From Pseudofrankia coriaricola (GTDB lineage: Bacteria; Actinomycetota; Actinomycetes; Frankiales; Frankiaceae): a DNA stretch of 64,000 nt. Positions 25,005-32,948 of this stretch are shown here, one piece after another (positions within the stretch are counted from its first letter, which is position 1; the number at the start of each line of letters is the position of its first letter). The notes under the pieces were generated by a model that saw nothing but the letters and a program-made list of their open reading frames with translations, did not search any database and was not told the DNA's origin. A program made the translations under genes and the position numbers. Location of the stretch: assembly GCF_001854805.1 (NCBI RefSeq), contig NZ_MBLO01000243.1, positions 62,001 through 126,000 on the forward strand. The letters are read 5' to 3'.

Positions 25005-25892
25005 ATGCCGACGGCCATAGTCACCGGCGCCAGCCGCGGCATCGGCAAGGCGATCGCCGTGCACCTCGCCAGGGCCGGCTTTGACGTCGCGATCACCGCC
25101 CGCACCGTCAAGGACGGGGAGGAGCGCGAGCATTCCTCGACCCTGCGCCGTTCCGACACCAGTCCCCTCCCCGGGTCGCTCTCGTCGACGGCCCTGCTCG
25201 TGGAGGCGGAAGGCGCGCGATCGCTCACCGTCCCCGCCGACCTGACCGATCGCGCCTCGGTGGTCGCCGCCGCCGACGCTGTGCTGGCGGCCTGGGGGCA
25301 GGTCGACGTGCTGGTGAACAACGGCCGCTACGTCGGCCCCGGTCACATGGACTACCTGGAGGAAACCCCACTGGAACTGCTGGAACTGCACCTCGAGGCC
25401 AACGTCCTGGCTCCCCTGGCGCTCATCAAGAAAGTGCTGCCCGGCATGCTCGAGCGCGGGTCCGGATGCATCGTGAACATCACGTCCGGCGCGGGCTTCC
25501 ACGACCCGCCGGCAGCCGCCGGCGAGGGAGGCTGGGGCCTTGGCTATGGCCTCAGCAAGGCGGCCCTGCACCGTGTGGCCGGCGTCCTCCACCTTGAGGT
25601 GGCGGGTCGCGGGGTCCGCGCCTACAACGTCCAGCCCGGTTTTATCGCCACCGAGCGGATGGCGCAGGACATGGGCGGCTTCGGCTTCGACGCGTCCGGC
25701 GCCGCCCCGCCCGACGTGGTCGGCGCGGTGGTCGCCTGGCTGGTGGCCAACCCCGACGCCGCCGACGCGGTCATGGAGGACTCGTCGCCTCCCATGCGCT
25801 CCACCAAGGACGGCCGCAACATCGAGGCCCAGCTGGTATGCCGTGACCTCGGCCTCCTGCCCGGCTGGCCCGGTACACCTGGTAGTTCCTGA
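25005..25892 (+). CDS. SDR-family oxidoreductase with enlarged loop
   Basis: 295-residue SDR. Rossmann motif VTGASRGIGKAIAVHLARAG, NNG at VDVLVNNGRYVGPGHM, catalytic Ser in VNITSGAGF and Tyr-x3-Lys in LGYGLSKAALHRVAG. A ~35-residue insert (EREHSSTLRRSDTSPLPGSL) lies after the second strand, where the cofactor adenosine binds, and is unusual. ITARTVKDG suggests NADP preference. It closes the rightward catabolic arm. Substrate unknown. Confidence 0.9.
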   Translation: MPTAIVTGASRGIGKAIAVHLARAGFDVAITARTVKDGEEREHSSTLRRSDTSPLPGSLSSTALLVEAEGARSLTVPADLTDRASVVAAADAVLAAWGQVDVLVNNGRYVGPGHMDYLEETPLELLELHLEANVLAPLALIKKVLPGMLERGSGCIVNITSGAGFHDPPAAAGEGGWGLGYGLSKAALHRVAGVLHLEVAGRGVRAYNVQPGFIATERMAQDMGGFGFDASGAAPPDVVGAVVAWLVANPDAADAVMEDSSPPMRSTKDGRNIEAQLVCRDLGLLPGWPGTPGSS

Positions 25893-25950
25893 AGATGTGA
25901 AGGTGCTTCCTGGCCGGCCCTGGGGGCGGCCGAGGGGCAGCAGGAGCGCT

Positions 25951-26108
25951 GGACGACCGATCGGTCAGTCGGTAGTCGGTGGGTCGACGGGCCGGTGGGT
26001 GGGTACGCCTGGCACGGCCGTCCGGCAGCCGGACGACCGATCGGTCAGCCGGTGGGTCGACGGCTCAGTGGGTCGGTCGGTACGCCTGACGCGGCCGTCC
26101 GGCTTGCC
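25951..26108. repeat. Tandem ~80-bp repeat carrying a 12-bp palindrome
   Basis: Two diverged copies start at 25951 and 26031. Each opens with GGACGACCGATCGGTCAG, containing the perfect palindrome GACCGATCGGTC, and continues with GGTGGGTCGACGG and TACGCCTG-GGCCGTCCGGC. The 486-base gap 25893-26378 otherwise holds only the dyad at 26107 and no gene. Confidence 0.8.
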
Positions 26109-26123
26109 GGGCGTAACGCCCGG
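26107..26123. terminator. Perfect dyad CCGGGCG-TAA-CGCCCGG
   Basis: A 17-base hairpin-forming dyad; a half copy (ATTACGCCCGGCCCGCG) follows at about 26138-26154. It sits between two converging genes and may terminate transcription from either side. Confidence 0.5.
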
Positions 26124-26378
26124 CCCGCGGACAGGGCATTACGCCCGGCCCGCGTGTCAGACCGGCATTCTTCGGCAGGCCGGCGGCGAGAGCGACAAGG
26201 CACGTTGGGGACGGACGGAGCAGGCACAACGAGGGCCGCGCTGGGCGCGTGGCGAACGTCAGCCTGCGCGGGCGTGAGCTCCCGCCGGTCGGAGCCGACG
26301 CGCGGTCCGTTCACGCTGGCCGCGGCGACACCGTGGGCCTTCGACGGCTCGCAAGAAACGACCTCCAGGCACGTTGCT

Positions 26379-27341
26379 TCACGCGCAGCTTCGGCATGGG
26401 CGGAGGCTGCCGGTCCAGCCACGCAGGTGGAGCGCGGTGGCCTGTCGGCGGGCGGCCTCGCAGGGGTTGGCGAGTACCAACGAGCCTGGCAGGTGGAGGA
26501 TCTCAAGATGGTCGACCTTGATGTCAAAATCGCGCAGCTGGCCCTTTAACCACGCCTCGTGATGCCCGTGGTATTTCCATCCGTCCAGCTCGACGACGAG
26601 CCGTTCACGCTCGTAGAAGCCGTCGAAGGTGTACCAGCCGCCCTGCCCCTGGAAACGGACCTGCCGAGCCGGTTCCGGCAGACCGTGCCGCCGGCACAGC
26701 AGCGCGTGTCGCATCTCCAGCAACGAGTGCGCACCATCGGCCGCGAGCAAACAGCACTCTTCCAGCAACTTGCGGTGCCGGACATGGCTGCGGTGTTCCA
26801 GTGCCTGATTCAGCCGCGTGCCCGTCGTAATACGGCTACGCACTGCCTTCGCGACCAGTTCACAGAGTGCCTCCAAGTCGTCGAGCTGCTCGGCGAGGTC
26901 GAGGACTGTGCGCTCGGGCGACGTACGCGGCGGAGCGTCCGAGCGGCAAATATCCATAGCCGTCAACGACCGGCGAGTGCGGTGGATTTGGACTCCCTCA
27001 GCCGAGGTGAGCTTCATCGGCCCGGTAACGAGCACATGGATGACCGGAGGCGGCTCGTCCAGGAGACCCCAGCTGTGCGCCGCGGTCTCCCGGCAGAGAA
27101 CTGCCTCGGGCCCGGCATAGAGAACCGCGGCCCACAGCCGGGTGTCGGCCGTCAACGGCCCGTTATAGGCGGCATAGACTCTCGGGTGCACCCGCTGCCA
27201 CCGTTGAGCGGCCACCTGCGCCCACACACGATAGTCAGGTATACCGTGTCGTTTCGCCTGCTCGACGGTGAACGCCGCCGCCTGTGCGCGGATGAGGGCG
27301 CCCCACCGGGCGTTCTCCCAGTCCCGAAGGTCGATCTGCAT
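26379..27341 (-). CDS. AbiEi-like winged-helix plus DUF559 endonuclease-like protein
   Basis: About 320 residues. The N-terminus (FTVEQAKRHGIPDYRVWAQV) resembles the winged-helix of AbiEi-type antitoxins; the middle SPERTVLDLAEQLDDLEAL is typical of that family. The C-terminus, FDGFYERERLVVELDGWKYH, is the DUF559/Vsr-like fold with Asp, Glu-x-Asp and a following Lys as candidate metal residues. Such genes are common in actinobacteria without a partner toxin, and none is seen here, so a toxin-antitoxin role is unproven. ATG 27341 has AAGG upstream; extension to 27449 would run into the repeat. Confidence 0.8.
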   Translation of the reverse strand: MQIDLRDWENARWGALIRAQAAAFTVEQAKRHGIPDYRVWAQVAAQRWQRVHPRVYAAYNGPLTADTRLWAAVLYAGPEAVLCRETAAHSWGLLDEPPPVIHVLVTGPMKLTSAEGVQIHRTRRSLTAMDICRSDAPPRTSPERTVLDLAEQLDDLEALCELVAKAVRSRITTGTRLNQALEHRSHVRHRKLLEECCLLAADGAHSLLEMRHALLCRRHGLPEPARQVRFQGQGGWYTFDGFYERERLVVELDGWKYHGHHEAWLKGQLRDFDIKVDHLEILHLPGSLVLANPCEAARRQATALHLRGWTGSLRPCRSCA

Positions 27342-27398
27342 GCGCCGACCTTGCCCCAGTACCGGCTCCGGCTCCATCCGCGCTCGCAGGGCGCAACT

Positions 27399-27501
27399 TG
27401 ACACGAAGCGTGTCAGCTCACCCAGCCAATAGGCTTGCTCATCCAACACACATCGATCGCGGTGCCGTGAAGTGTGTCAGCTCAGCCTGCCAATAGGCTT
27501 G
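27399..27501. repeat. Dispersed intergenic repeat, locus B (two copies, 64-bp spacing)
   Basis: GTGTCAGCTCA followed by GCCAATAGGCTTGC occurs at about 27410 and again 64 bases later at 27474. A tight hairpin TGACAC-GAAGC-GTGTCA lies at 27399-27415. The second copy and the spacer match locus A at 5855-5943 over some 60 bases. The array abuts the start of the AbiEi/DUF559 gene. Confidence 0.75.
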
Positions 27502-27554
27502 CCCAAATGCCACGATTCCAGTTCGGAACGAGGCTCCGGCCGAACGGCACTCCA

Positions 27555-27582
27555 GATTGCCTGGGGCGCGCCCCAGGCAATC
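27555..27582. other. 28-bp perfect palindrome
   Basis: GATTGCCTGGGGCG followed directly by its own reverse complement, with no loop. It lies 200 bases from either gene. It could form a cruciform or bind a large dimeric regulator. The gap 27342-27779 contains no gene. Confidence 0.8.
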
Positions 27583-27733
27583 ACACCGGCCGGCCACGAT
27601 GGGCCGTCAGCGGCCGCTTCAGCCGTGTGCAGTCAATCACCGTAAGTGCTGGACGCGGCCAGCGAGCCCTCGATCGGGGAATCCTGGCGGCGCGACGGTG
27701 GGGCGCTCAGCGCCCGACAAGCGGTGCACGGTA

Positions 27734-27752
27734 GCGGGCGCGGAGCGCCCGC
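27734..27752 (-). terminator. Hairpin after the MarR gene
   Basis: GCGGGCGC-GGA-GCGCCCGC, an 8-bp GC stem 28 bases past the MarR stop on the minus strand; another dyad, GGGCGCT-C-AGCGCCC, lies at 27701-27715. Together they probably end the MarR transcript. Confidence 0.6.
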
Positions 27753-27779
27753 CATATGACCACCCCACGTGGCGCGGCC

Positions 27780-28304
27780 TCAGACGGGCCGGGCGAAGCT
27801 GGCGGGGACGCAAGGGCGCATCGCCTCTGGGACTGCGGGCTCGGCGGCGAGGACGCGCATGAGGAGCGCCAGTAGCTGCTCCTGCTCGGCCGGCGAGAGC
27901 ACGCCGAGCGAGCGCGGCGGGACGGTGAGTATCTCCAGGGCCTGGGCCAGGACCTGCTGGCCCTCCTCCGTCATCGCGACCGTCTTGGCCCGTCGGTCGG
28001 TCGGGTGCGGCTCGCGGCGGGCGACGCCGCGGCGCTCCAGGATGTCCACCACGCTGGTCAGGTATGACGGGTCGTGCCGGAACGTCTCGATCAGCTCGCG
28101 CATGGGGCGCGGCCCGGACGCGAGCACCATGAGGATCTTCATGGCGGCCGGAGTAAGGTCCACCGCCTGGCAGACGTCATGCATCCGGGTATGCGCCTCG
28201 CCGCCCATGGTCAGCGCCAGCATCGCGCGCCAGGTCTCCCGGGCGAGCGTCGCCTCCTGGGTGAGCGCCGCCTCCCCGCCAACCTGCCCAGCGGCCTCGA
28301 TCAT
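27780..28304 (-). CDS. MarR-family transcriptional regulator
   Basis: 174-residue MarR repressor. The winged HTH is MRELIETFRHDPSYLTSVVD, with the wing VARREPHPTDRRAKTVAMTE (conserved DxR). Length and helix layout are normal. It is divergent from an MFS exporter, with a perfect 14-bp palindrome between them, so it most likely represses itself and the exporter until a drug-like ligand binds. Confidence 0.93.
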   Translation of the reverse strand: MIEAAGQVGGEAALTQEATLARETWRAMLALTMGGEAHTRMHDVCQAVDLTPAAMKILMVLASGPRPMRELIETFRHDPSYLTSVVDILERRGVARREPHPTDRRAKTVAMTEEGQQVLAQALEILTVPPRSLGVLSPAEQEQLLALLMRVLAAEPAVPEAMRPCVPASFARPV

Positions 28305-28339
28305 GCCTTGATGGTAGCGGCTGACGTCACGGTGCGGTC

Positions 28340-28353
28340 ATTGTTGCAACAAT
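28340..28353. promoter_or_regulatory. Probable MarR operator, ATTGTTGCAACAAT
   Basis: A perfect 14-bp palindrome 36 bases from the MarR start, in an AT-richer patch. TTGACA at 28358-28363 could be a -35 element for the exporter, so binding would block it. Assignment is by position and symmetry. Confidence 0.75.
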
Positions 28354-28529
28354 ATGTTTGACACCACTCAACGATCGCCCGCATGCTGGGCGACGACAGC
28401 ATCGTTCTCGTCCCGTCCGCTCGCCGGAGGGGCCGCGTCCGGGCCCTCCAGGTCGGCGTAGCCGACCCGGAATGGTCGGCGGCGCGACCGACCTCCCCGC
28501 GTCTACCGCCCTCTCCCCGGGAGATCATC

Positions 28530-30113
28530 GTGCCCGACCAACCCACCGAGGCCCCACCGCCGGCCAGCGCCGCGCCAGGACCGGTCACCGACAAGCTCGA
28601 CCCGGCCCTGCTTCGCCTCGCCGGCACCGTCATGCTCGGCGCGATCATGGTGATCCTGGACACCACGATCGTCTCGGTGGCCATCCACGACCTTGGTAGC
28701 GAGTTCGACACGTCGCTATCCACGATCTCCTGGGTCACCACGGGCTATCTGCTCGCGCTGGCGGTGGTCATCCCGCTGGCCGGCTGGGCGGTCGAACGGT
28801 TCGGCGCCTTCAGAATGTGGAACATCTCGCTGGCCCTGTTCGTGATCGGCAGCGCGCTGTGCGGCCTGGCCTGGTCGGCGCCGGTGCTGGTCCTCTTCCG
28901 GGTGCTGCAGGGCCTCGGCGGCGGCATGATCATGCCGATCTGTATGACGCTGCTCGCCCAGGCGGCCGGCCCGCAGCGCATGGGCCGGGTGATGAGCATC
29001 ATCGGCGTCCCGACGCTGCTCGCCCCGGTACTCGGCCCGGTCATCGGCGGTCTGATCGTCGACAACCTGAGCTGGCGCTGGATCTTCTACGTCAACCTGC
29101 CGATCGGCATTCTCGCGCTGTTCCTGTCCTGGCGGGTGCTGGAGCGTAGCGACCACGGGGCATCGCACCACCGGCTCGACGTCTTCGGGCTCGCCTTGAT
29201 CTCACCTGGGCTCGCCGCACTCGTCTACGGCCTGTCCGAGGCTGGCAACAGCGGCGGCTTCGGCGCGACGAAGGTGCAGGTCGCGATCCCGCTCGGCGTC
29301 GTCCTGCTGGTCGGGTTCGTCGTGCACGCCGTGCGCCGGGCCGATCCACTGCTCGACATGAAGATGTTCCGCAACCGGTCGTTCAGCGTCGCGAGCATCG
29401 CCACCTTCGTCATCGGCGCCATGCTGTTCGGCGCGATGTTCCTGCTGCCGCTGTACTACCAGGTCGCCCGTGGGCAGAGCGCGATGGCCGCCGGCCTGTT
29501 GCTCGCGCCCCAGGGCCTCGGCGCGATGATCGCCATGCCGCTCGCCGGGAAGATCTCCGACCGCCGCGGCCCCGGCTACGTCGTCCCCGTCGGCATGGCG
29601 GTGACGCTGCTCGGCACCCTGGTGTTCACCCAGGTCGACGCGCACACCAACGAGGTCGTGCTGGCGCTGTCCTTGTTCGTGCGCGGCCTCGGTTTCGGCG
29701 CGGCGATGATGCCGGCGATGGGCGCCGCGTACCAGACGCTCGCGCCGACGGATGTGCCAAAGGCGTCCACGACGCTGAACATCCTGCAGCGGGTCGGAGG
29801 TTCGCTCGCGACCGCGCTGGTCGCCGTCGAGCTGCAGCGCGGGATCGCGAGCCGGCTGCCGGGCCTCGCCGGCGGCGGGGAGGGGGCGCTCGCCGCGTCG
29901 TCCGCGCAGAAGCTGCCCGCGGCGATCGCCGACAAGGTGGGCGCGGCCTTCGGCGCGACCTTCTGGTGGATCATCGGCCTGTCCGCCATCGGCCTCGTCG
30001 CCAGCCTCCTCCTGCCGCGCCACCCCGCGGGGTCCGCCCACGCCTCGGCCGCGGCCGAGGCCGAGGCCGTCGGGCCCAGCGTGCCCGCCCGCCAGGTCGT
30101 CGCGGTCGAGTAG
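28530..30113 (+). CDS. DHA2/EmrB-QacA-type MFS multidrug exporter
   Basis: Membrane proton antiporter of ~527 residues with about 14 hydrophobic segments. Motif C-like GPVIGGLIVDNLSWRWIFYV and the N-terminal GAIMVILDTTIVSVAIHDLG are DHA2 hallmarks. The GTG at 28530 has GGGAG seven bases upstream and gives a normal cytoplasmic N-terminus; an ATG at 28383 would add 49 basic residues. Controlled by the divergent MarR gene. A strong hairpin follows the gene. Substrates unknown. Confidence 0.92.
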   Translation: MPDQPTEAPPPASAAPGPVTDKLDPALLRLAGTVMLGAIMVILDTTIVSVAIHDLGSEFDTSLSTISWVTTGYLLALAVVIPLAGWAVERFGAFRMWNISLALFVIGSALCGLAWSAPVLVLFRVLQGLGGGMIMPICMTLLAQAAGPQRMGRVMSIIGVPTLLAPVLGPVIGGLIVDNLSWRWIFYVNLPIGILALFLSWRVLERSDHGASHHRLDVFGLALISPGLAALVYGLSEAGNSGGFGATKVQVAIPLGVVLLVGFVVHAVRRADPLLDMKMFRNRSFSVASIATFVIGAMLFGAMFLLPLYYQVARGQSAMAAGLLLAPQGLGAMIAMPLAGKISDRRGPGYVVPVGMAVTLLGTLVFTQVDAHTNEVVLALSLFVRGLGFGAAMMPAMGAAYQTLAPTDVPKASTTLNILQRVGGSLATALVAVELQRGIASRLPGLAGGGEGALAASSAQKLPAAIADKVGAAFGATFWWIIGLSAIGLVASLLLPRHPAGSAHASAAAEAEAVGPSVPARQVVAVE

Positions 30114-30209
30114 GCAGCGCGGTTGCCGCGCGAGGGCCCCGCCTCGGGCCGCACGGCTCCGCACAGCACAGCAGCACAGCAGCACAGCACAGCAGCACAG
30201 CACCAGGAG

Positions 30210-30240
30210 AATCCCCAGCCGGCGTCGTCGGCTGGGGATT
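30210..30240 (+). terminator. Rho-independent-like terminator after the MFS gene
   Basis: AATCCCCAGCCG, a seven-base loop, CGGCTGGGGATT, then TCTCGTTGTC. A 12-bp perfect stem with a short T-rich tail, the best terminator in the window. It is preceded by a CAGCA-rich microsatellite (30165-30202). Confidence 0.88.
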
Positions 30241-30385
30241 TCTCGTTGTCCCCCGCACCGACGGCTACGCCCGACCGGTTACGCTTTTCCCGATCTCGGC
30301 GGGGGTAGGTGTATAGAGCACGGATTGTCTCTGGGCCGCGGCTGGCGCGCCGGTCCACAAGTGGCCTGCCGCGAGGAGGACCCAA

Positions 30386-30697
30386 ATGTCGACAGATGAG
30401 ACCGAGACAACACCCGGCTCCCGCCCCAGCCCGGTGGCGGCCACCGGCTCCCGTTCCAAGCCGATGGCTACTACCGGCTCCCGACCCGGCCTGGTGACGC
30501 CCATGGGTTCCCAACGGTGGTTCGGCGCGCCTCGCTATCTCGTCCTGTGCCTTCTCGGCGTCGCCATGCTGGGCTCGCTCGGCGGCTGGATCGCGATGGT
30601 CCTGATGGACAAGGAGGTGCCCGACGGCTTCCCGGTCGTCATCGGCACCGTCATCGGCGGCCTCGTGGGCATAGCCGCCACCGACAGATCCTCCTGA
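30386..30697 (+). CDS. Small two-helix membrane protein, unknown function
   Basis: 103 residues: a disordered Thr/Ser/Pro-rich N-terminus with repeated TGSR motifs (1-45), then two hydrophobic helices (YLVLCLLGVAMLGSLGGWIA and PVVIGTVIGGLVGIAA) separated by MDKEVPDG. GAGGAGG lies before the ATG. The size and hairpin topology resemble holin-like proteins, but there is no lysis or phage gene nearby. I do not recognise it. Confidence 0.7.
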   Translation: MSTDETETTPGSRPSPVAATGSRSKPMATTGSRPGLVTPMGSQRWFGAPRYLVLCLLGVAMLGSLGGWIAMVLMDKEVPDGFPVVIGTVIGGLVGIAATDRSS

Positions 30698-30723
30698 CGA
30701 CCGGCCGACGACCGGCGCGGCCC

Positions 30724-31078
30724 ATGGACAGAGCACGCCTCGCCGATCTGCTCTCGGCTGGCGGCGCGGTCGCCCGGCTCTGTGGCGACGCCTTGGCGGC
30801 CGGTGCGACGTTCGAGGTCTGGGACGACGACGTGGAGTCCGCGGAGCACTGGTACCGGCTCTGCGGACGTCGGACGGGGACGGTGGCGCGAGTCGGTCAG
30901 CCGTCGATCGGGAATGCCCGAGGCCGTCGCTGATCTCGCTGCCTTCCCCGGGCCGGAGCTGGTAGTCGGGCATGTCGACGCCCGCCCCGCGGGTGGCTTC
31001 TACTCCCAGATCTTCCTGGCTCCTGACCTCGACAGGGTAGTCGCCTGTCTGGGCGTAGCTCCCTCGCCGACGACCTGA
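30724..31078 (+). pseudogene. Frameshifted small gene of unknown function
   Basis: ATG 30724 opens a frame reading LADLLSAGGAVARLCGDALA, then FEVWDDDVESAEHWYRL, and stops at 30933. From about 30914 the next frame continues with MPEAVADLAAFPGPELVVGH and FLAPDLDRVVACLGVA to 31078. Removing one base at the GGGAATG of 30911-30916 joins them into one ~117-residue protein of coherent composition. It is either a recent pseudogene or a sequence error. Function unknown. Confidence 0.6.
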
Positions 31079-31205
31079 ACGCCGAAGGCCGACCGGCCTC
31101 GACACGGGCTGGGGGGCGGGCGGCGGAAAGGGCCGCGGCGCCTGACGAGGGTGGGCGGCGTGTCCGCCGCCGGAGGCCGGGGCGGCCTGCCAGGCCGCTA
31201 CCGCC

Positions 31206-31229
31206 GCTACCCGCCGCGCTGCGGGTAGC
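31206..31229. terminator. Hairpin GCTACCCGC-N6-GCGGGTAGC
   Basis: A 9-bp perfect stem with a six-base loop between the frameshifted gene and the flavoprotein gene. Likely a terminator for the former. Confidence 0.55.
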
Positions 31230-31320
31230 GAGCGGGTGGCATTCTCGTGATGTTGATGTCGGACTGGCGCCGAATGGTGCTGGTCTGGCTGGTGAGGCCG
31301 GTGCGAGGGAGGGGTGCCTG

Positions 31321-31854
31321 GTGAGCCGGCGCATCGTCTACGTGATCGTGTGCGGAGCGGGGCCCGCCGGGGACGTCGGGCGGCTGGTGACGCGCGCCCG
31401 GCAGGCCGGCTGGGATACCTATCTTGTTCCCACGGACACGGCGCGGCAGCACTTCCTCGATGTGCCAGCGCTCGAGGAGCTCACCGGCCACCCGCTGCGC
31501 GGGCGTTTCCGGACGACCGGCGAGCCTGGCCGCCTGCCCGGCGCCGACGCCGTCATCGTGGCGCCGGCGACCTACAACACCATCAACAAGTGGGCCGCGG
31601 GCATCGCCGACACCTACCCACTCACCCTGCTGGCCGAGCTGACAGGTGCCGGTGTGCCGATCATCGTTCTGCCCTATGTCAACTCGGCGTTCGCCGCCAA
31701 CCGCGTCTTCACGCGCAGCGTCGACGAGCTGCGAGCCAGCGGGGTGACGGTCCTCTACGGCCCAGGCGCCTTCGAGCCGCACCCGCCGCGCGGCGGAACG
31801 ATCGACACTTTTCCTTGGGATCTCGCCGTTCAGGCCCTCGACGTCAAGGTCTAG
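31321..31854 (+). CDS. Flavoprotein-family (DFP/PPC-decarboxylase-like) protein
   Basis: 177-residue protein of the HFCD flavoprotein fold. N-terminal strand VYVIVCGAGPAGDVGRLVTR and the FMN-contact block VIVAPATYNTINKWAAGIAD with PIIVLPYVNSAFAANRVFTR identify it; these proteins bind FMN as homotrimers and some decarboxylate peptidyl or pantothenoyl Cys. The decarboxylase His is not obvious, so a binding role is possible. GTG 31321 has GAGGGAGGGG upstream. A paralog lies at 43702-44274. Role unknown. Confidence 0.82.
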   Translation: MSRRIVYVIVCGAGPAGDVGRLVTRARQAGWDTYLVPTDTARQHFLDVPALEELTGHPLRGRFRTTGEPGRLPGADAVIVAPATYNTINKWAAGIADTYPLTLLAELTGAGVPIIVLPYVNSAFAANRVFTRSVDELRASGVTVLYGPGAFEPHPPRGGTIDTFPWDLAVQALDVKV

Positions 31855-32002
31855 CCACCGCCGCGACCTCGTCGCCATCGTGCGGGAACACCACCGCCGC
31901 CGGCACGACCCGGTAGTTCGACGCATCCGACGAGTACTCGGCCCGGCGCCGCGCCGAGGCGTCGACCTCGCGAAGCCCGGCCCGGGCCAGCGCCCCGTCA
32001 AC
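31844..32002 (-). pseudogene. Remnant of a FAD-linked oxidase N-terminus
   Basis: Minus-strand translation gives GLREVDASARRRAEYSSDAS followed by NYRVVPAAVVFPHDGDEVAA, which closely resembles the start of FAD_binding_4 oxidases of the D-lactate/glycolate dehydrogenase type. It ends at a stop at 31846-31844, just inside the end of the flavoprotein gene, and has no start codon. Only ~50 codons of a protein normally above 450 survive, so it is a relic. Confidence 0.6.
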
Positions 32003-32036
32003 GCCTCGGATCGCTCACCCACCCATCCTGTCTCTC

Positions 32037-32948
32037 TTACCCTGATCCCGCGGTCTCGGCGCGAGGGCCAGTGGGGGTGCCTGGGCCCGTCTCCCGGCCC
32101 GCCCGGCCAAGCCCTTGCTGGCCGTGCTGGCCGTGCTGGCCGTGCCGATCGAGGACGAGGGCCAGGTAGTCGGCAGTGGGGCCGTCAAGGGCCGCCAGGT
32201 CGCCGGGCGCCGAGACGAACGCGATCTGGTCGAGTTCCGGGTCGTGGCCGCGCGCCTTCTCGGCCTCGAGCAGGGACGCGTACTGGTCGCGCAGCGACGT
32301 GACGGGCCTGGGCGGGGCATGGAACAGGACACCGACATCGCCCTGAGTGCTGAGCACGAGGCACTGGAGGCCGAGGTCCTCGGGCGCCGCCTCGGTTCCG
32401 GTCTCTTCTCGCAACTCCCGGGCCGCGAGCGCGCGAAGCCCGTCAACATCCAAGGGCTCGCCCTCGGCCTTCGGTGGCTCGCCTGTCCCGCTGGGCAATT
32501 GCCAGCGGCCGGGAGCGGCCGTCCACGACGCCATCCGCCCGACCAGCAGCCGCTCGTCGTCCGTCGGTTGCAGAATGCTGACGAAAAGGTGCGGAAGCCA
32601 GCAGGTGGCACCGGGAACCTTACGCAGCACGTAGCGCCGGTATGTCGTCCGGATCCAGGCGAGCACCAAGCCGTCAGGGCCTTCCCGCGCCAGCCCGCCG
32701 GACGCGGCCACCGACCCGTCGAACATGCTCGGCTGGGCCAGGAGGGCGTCGTCCCATGCGCGGTTGGTGAGGTTCTGCTCCTCGGCCGACAGCCGCGGCG
32801 CCTCGACCTCCACCAGCCGGAGCCGCTCGGTCGTCAGAACCATGAGCTCGTCCGGCGGAGCCAGCCAGTCCGTCACCGGATCAGACTCGCACAGCCGATG
32901 CAACGCGCTCCGCACCGGAAGGCACCACGTTCCTCCGACCGAAGCCAC
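32037..32948 (-). CDS. Nudix-domain protein
   Basis: Up to 303 residues. The Nudix box is recognisable as ALAARELREETGTEAAPEDL preceded by Gly-rich WQLPSGTGEPPKAEGEPLDV, which coordinates Mg and cleaves nucleoside diphosphate-linked substrates. A ~110-residue N-terminal region (LMVLTTERLRLVEVEAPRLS; WIRTTYRRYVLRKVPGATCW) is shared with actinobacterial Nudix relatives of unknown substrate. The C-terminus has a GQH repeat from a 9-bp tandem run near 32116-32145. GTG 32948 falls inside a large hairpin; ATG 32843 is an alternative start. Confidence 0.72.
   Translation of the reverse strand: MASVGGTWCLPVRSALHRLCESDPVTDWLAPPDELMVLTTERLRLVEVEAPRLSAEEQNLTNRAWDDALLAQPSMFDGSVAASGGLAREGPDGLVLAWIRTTYRRYVLRKVPGATCWLPHLFVSILQPTDDERLLVGRMASWTAAPGRWQLPSGTGEPPKAEGEPLDVDGLRALAARELREETGTEAAPEDLGLQCLVLSTQGDVGVLFHAPPRPVTSLRDQYASLLEAEKARGHDPELDQIAFVSAPGDLAALDGPTADYLALVLDRHGQHGQHGQQGLGRAGRETGPGTPTGPRAETAGSG

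Noticed and set aside
26379-27341. Complete toxin-antitoxin system
   Set aside because: The AbiEi/DUF559 protein has no AbiEii-like nucleotidyltransferase neighbour.
30386-30697. Phage holin
   Set aside because: Topology fits, but no lysin, phage structural genes or attachment sites surround it.
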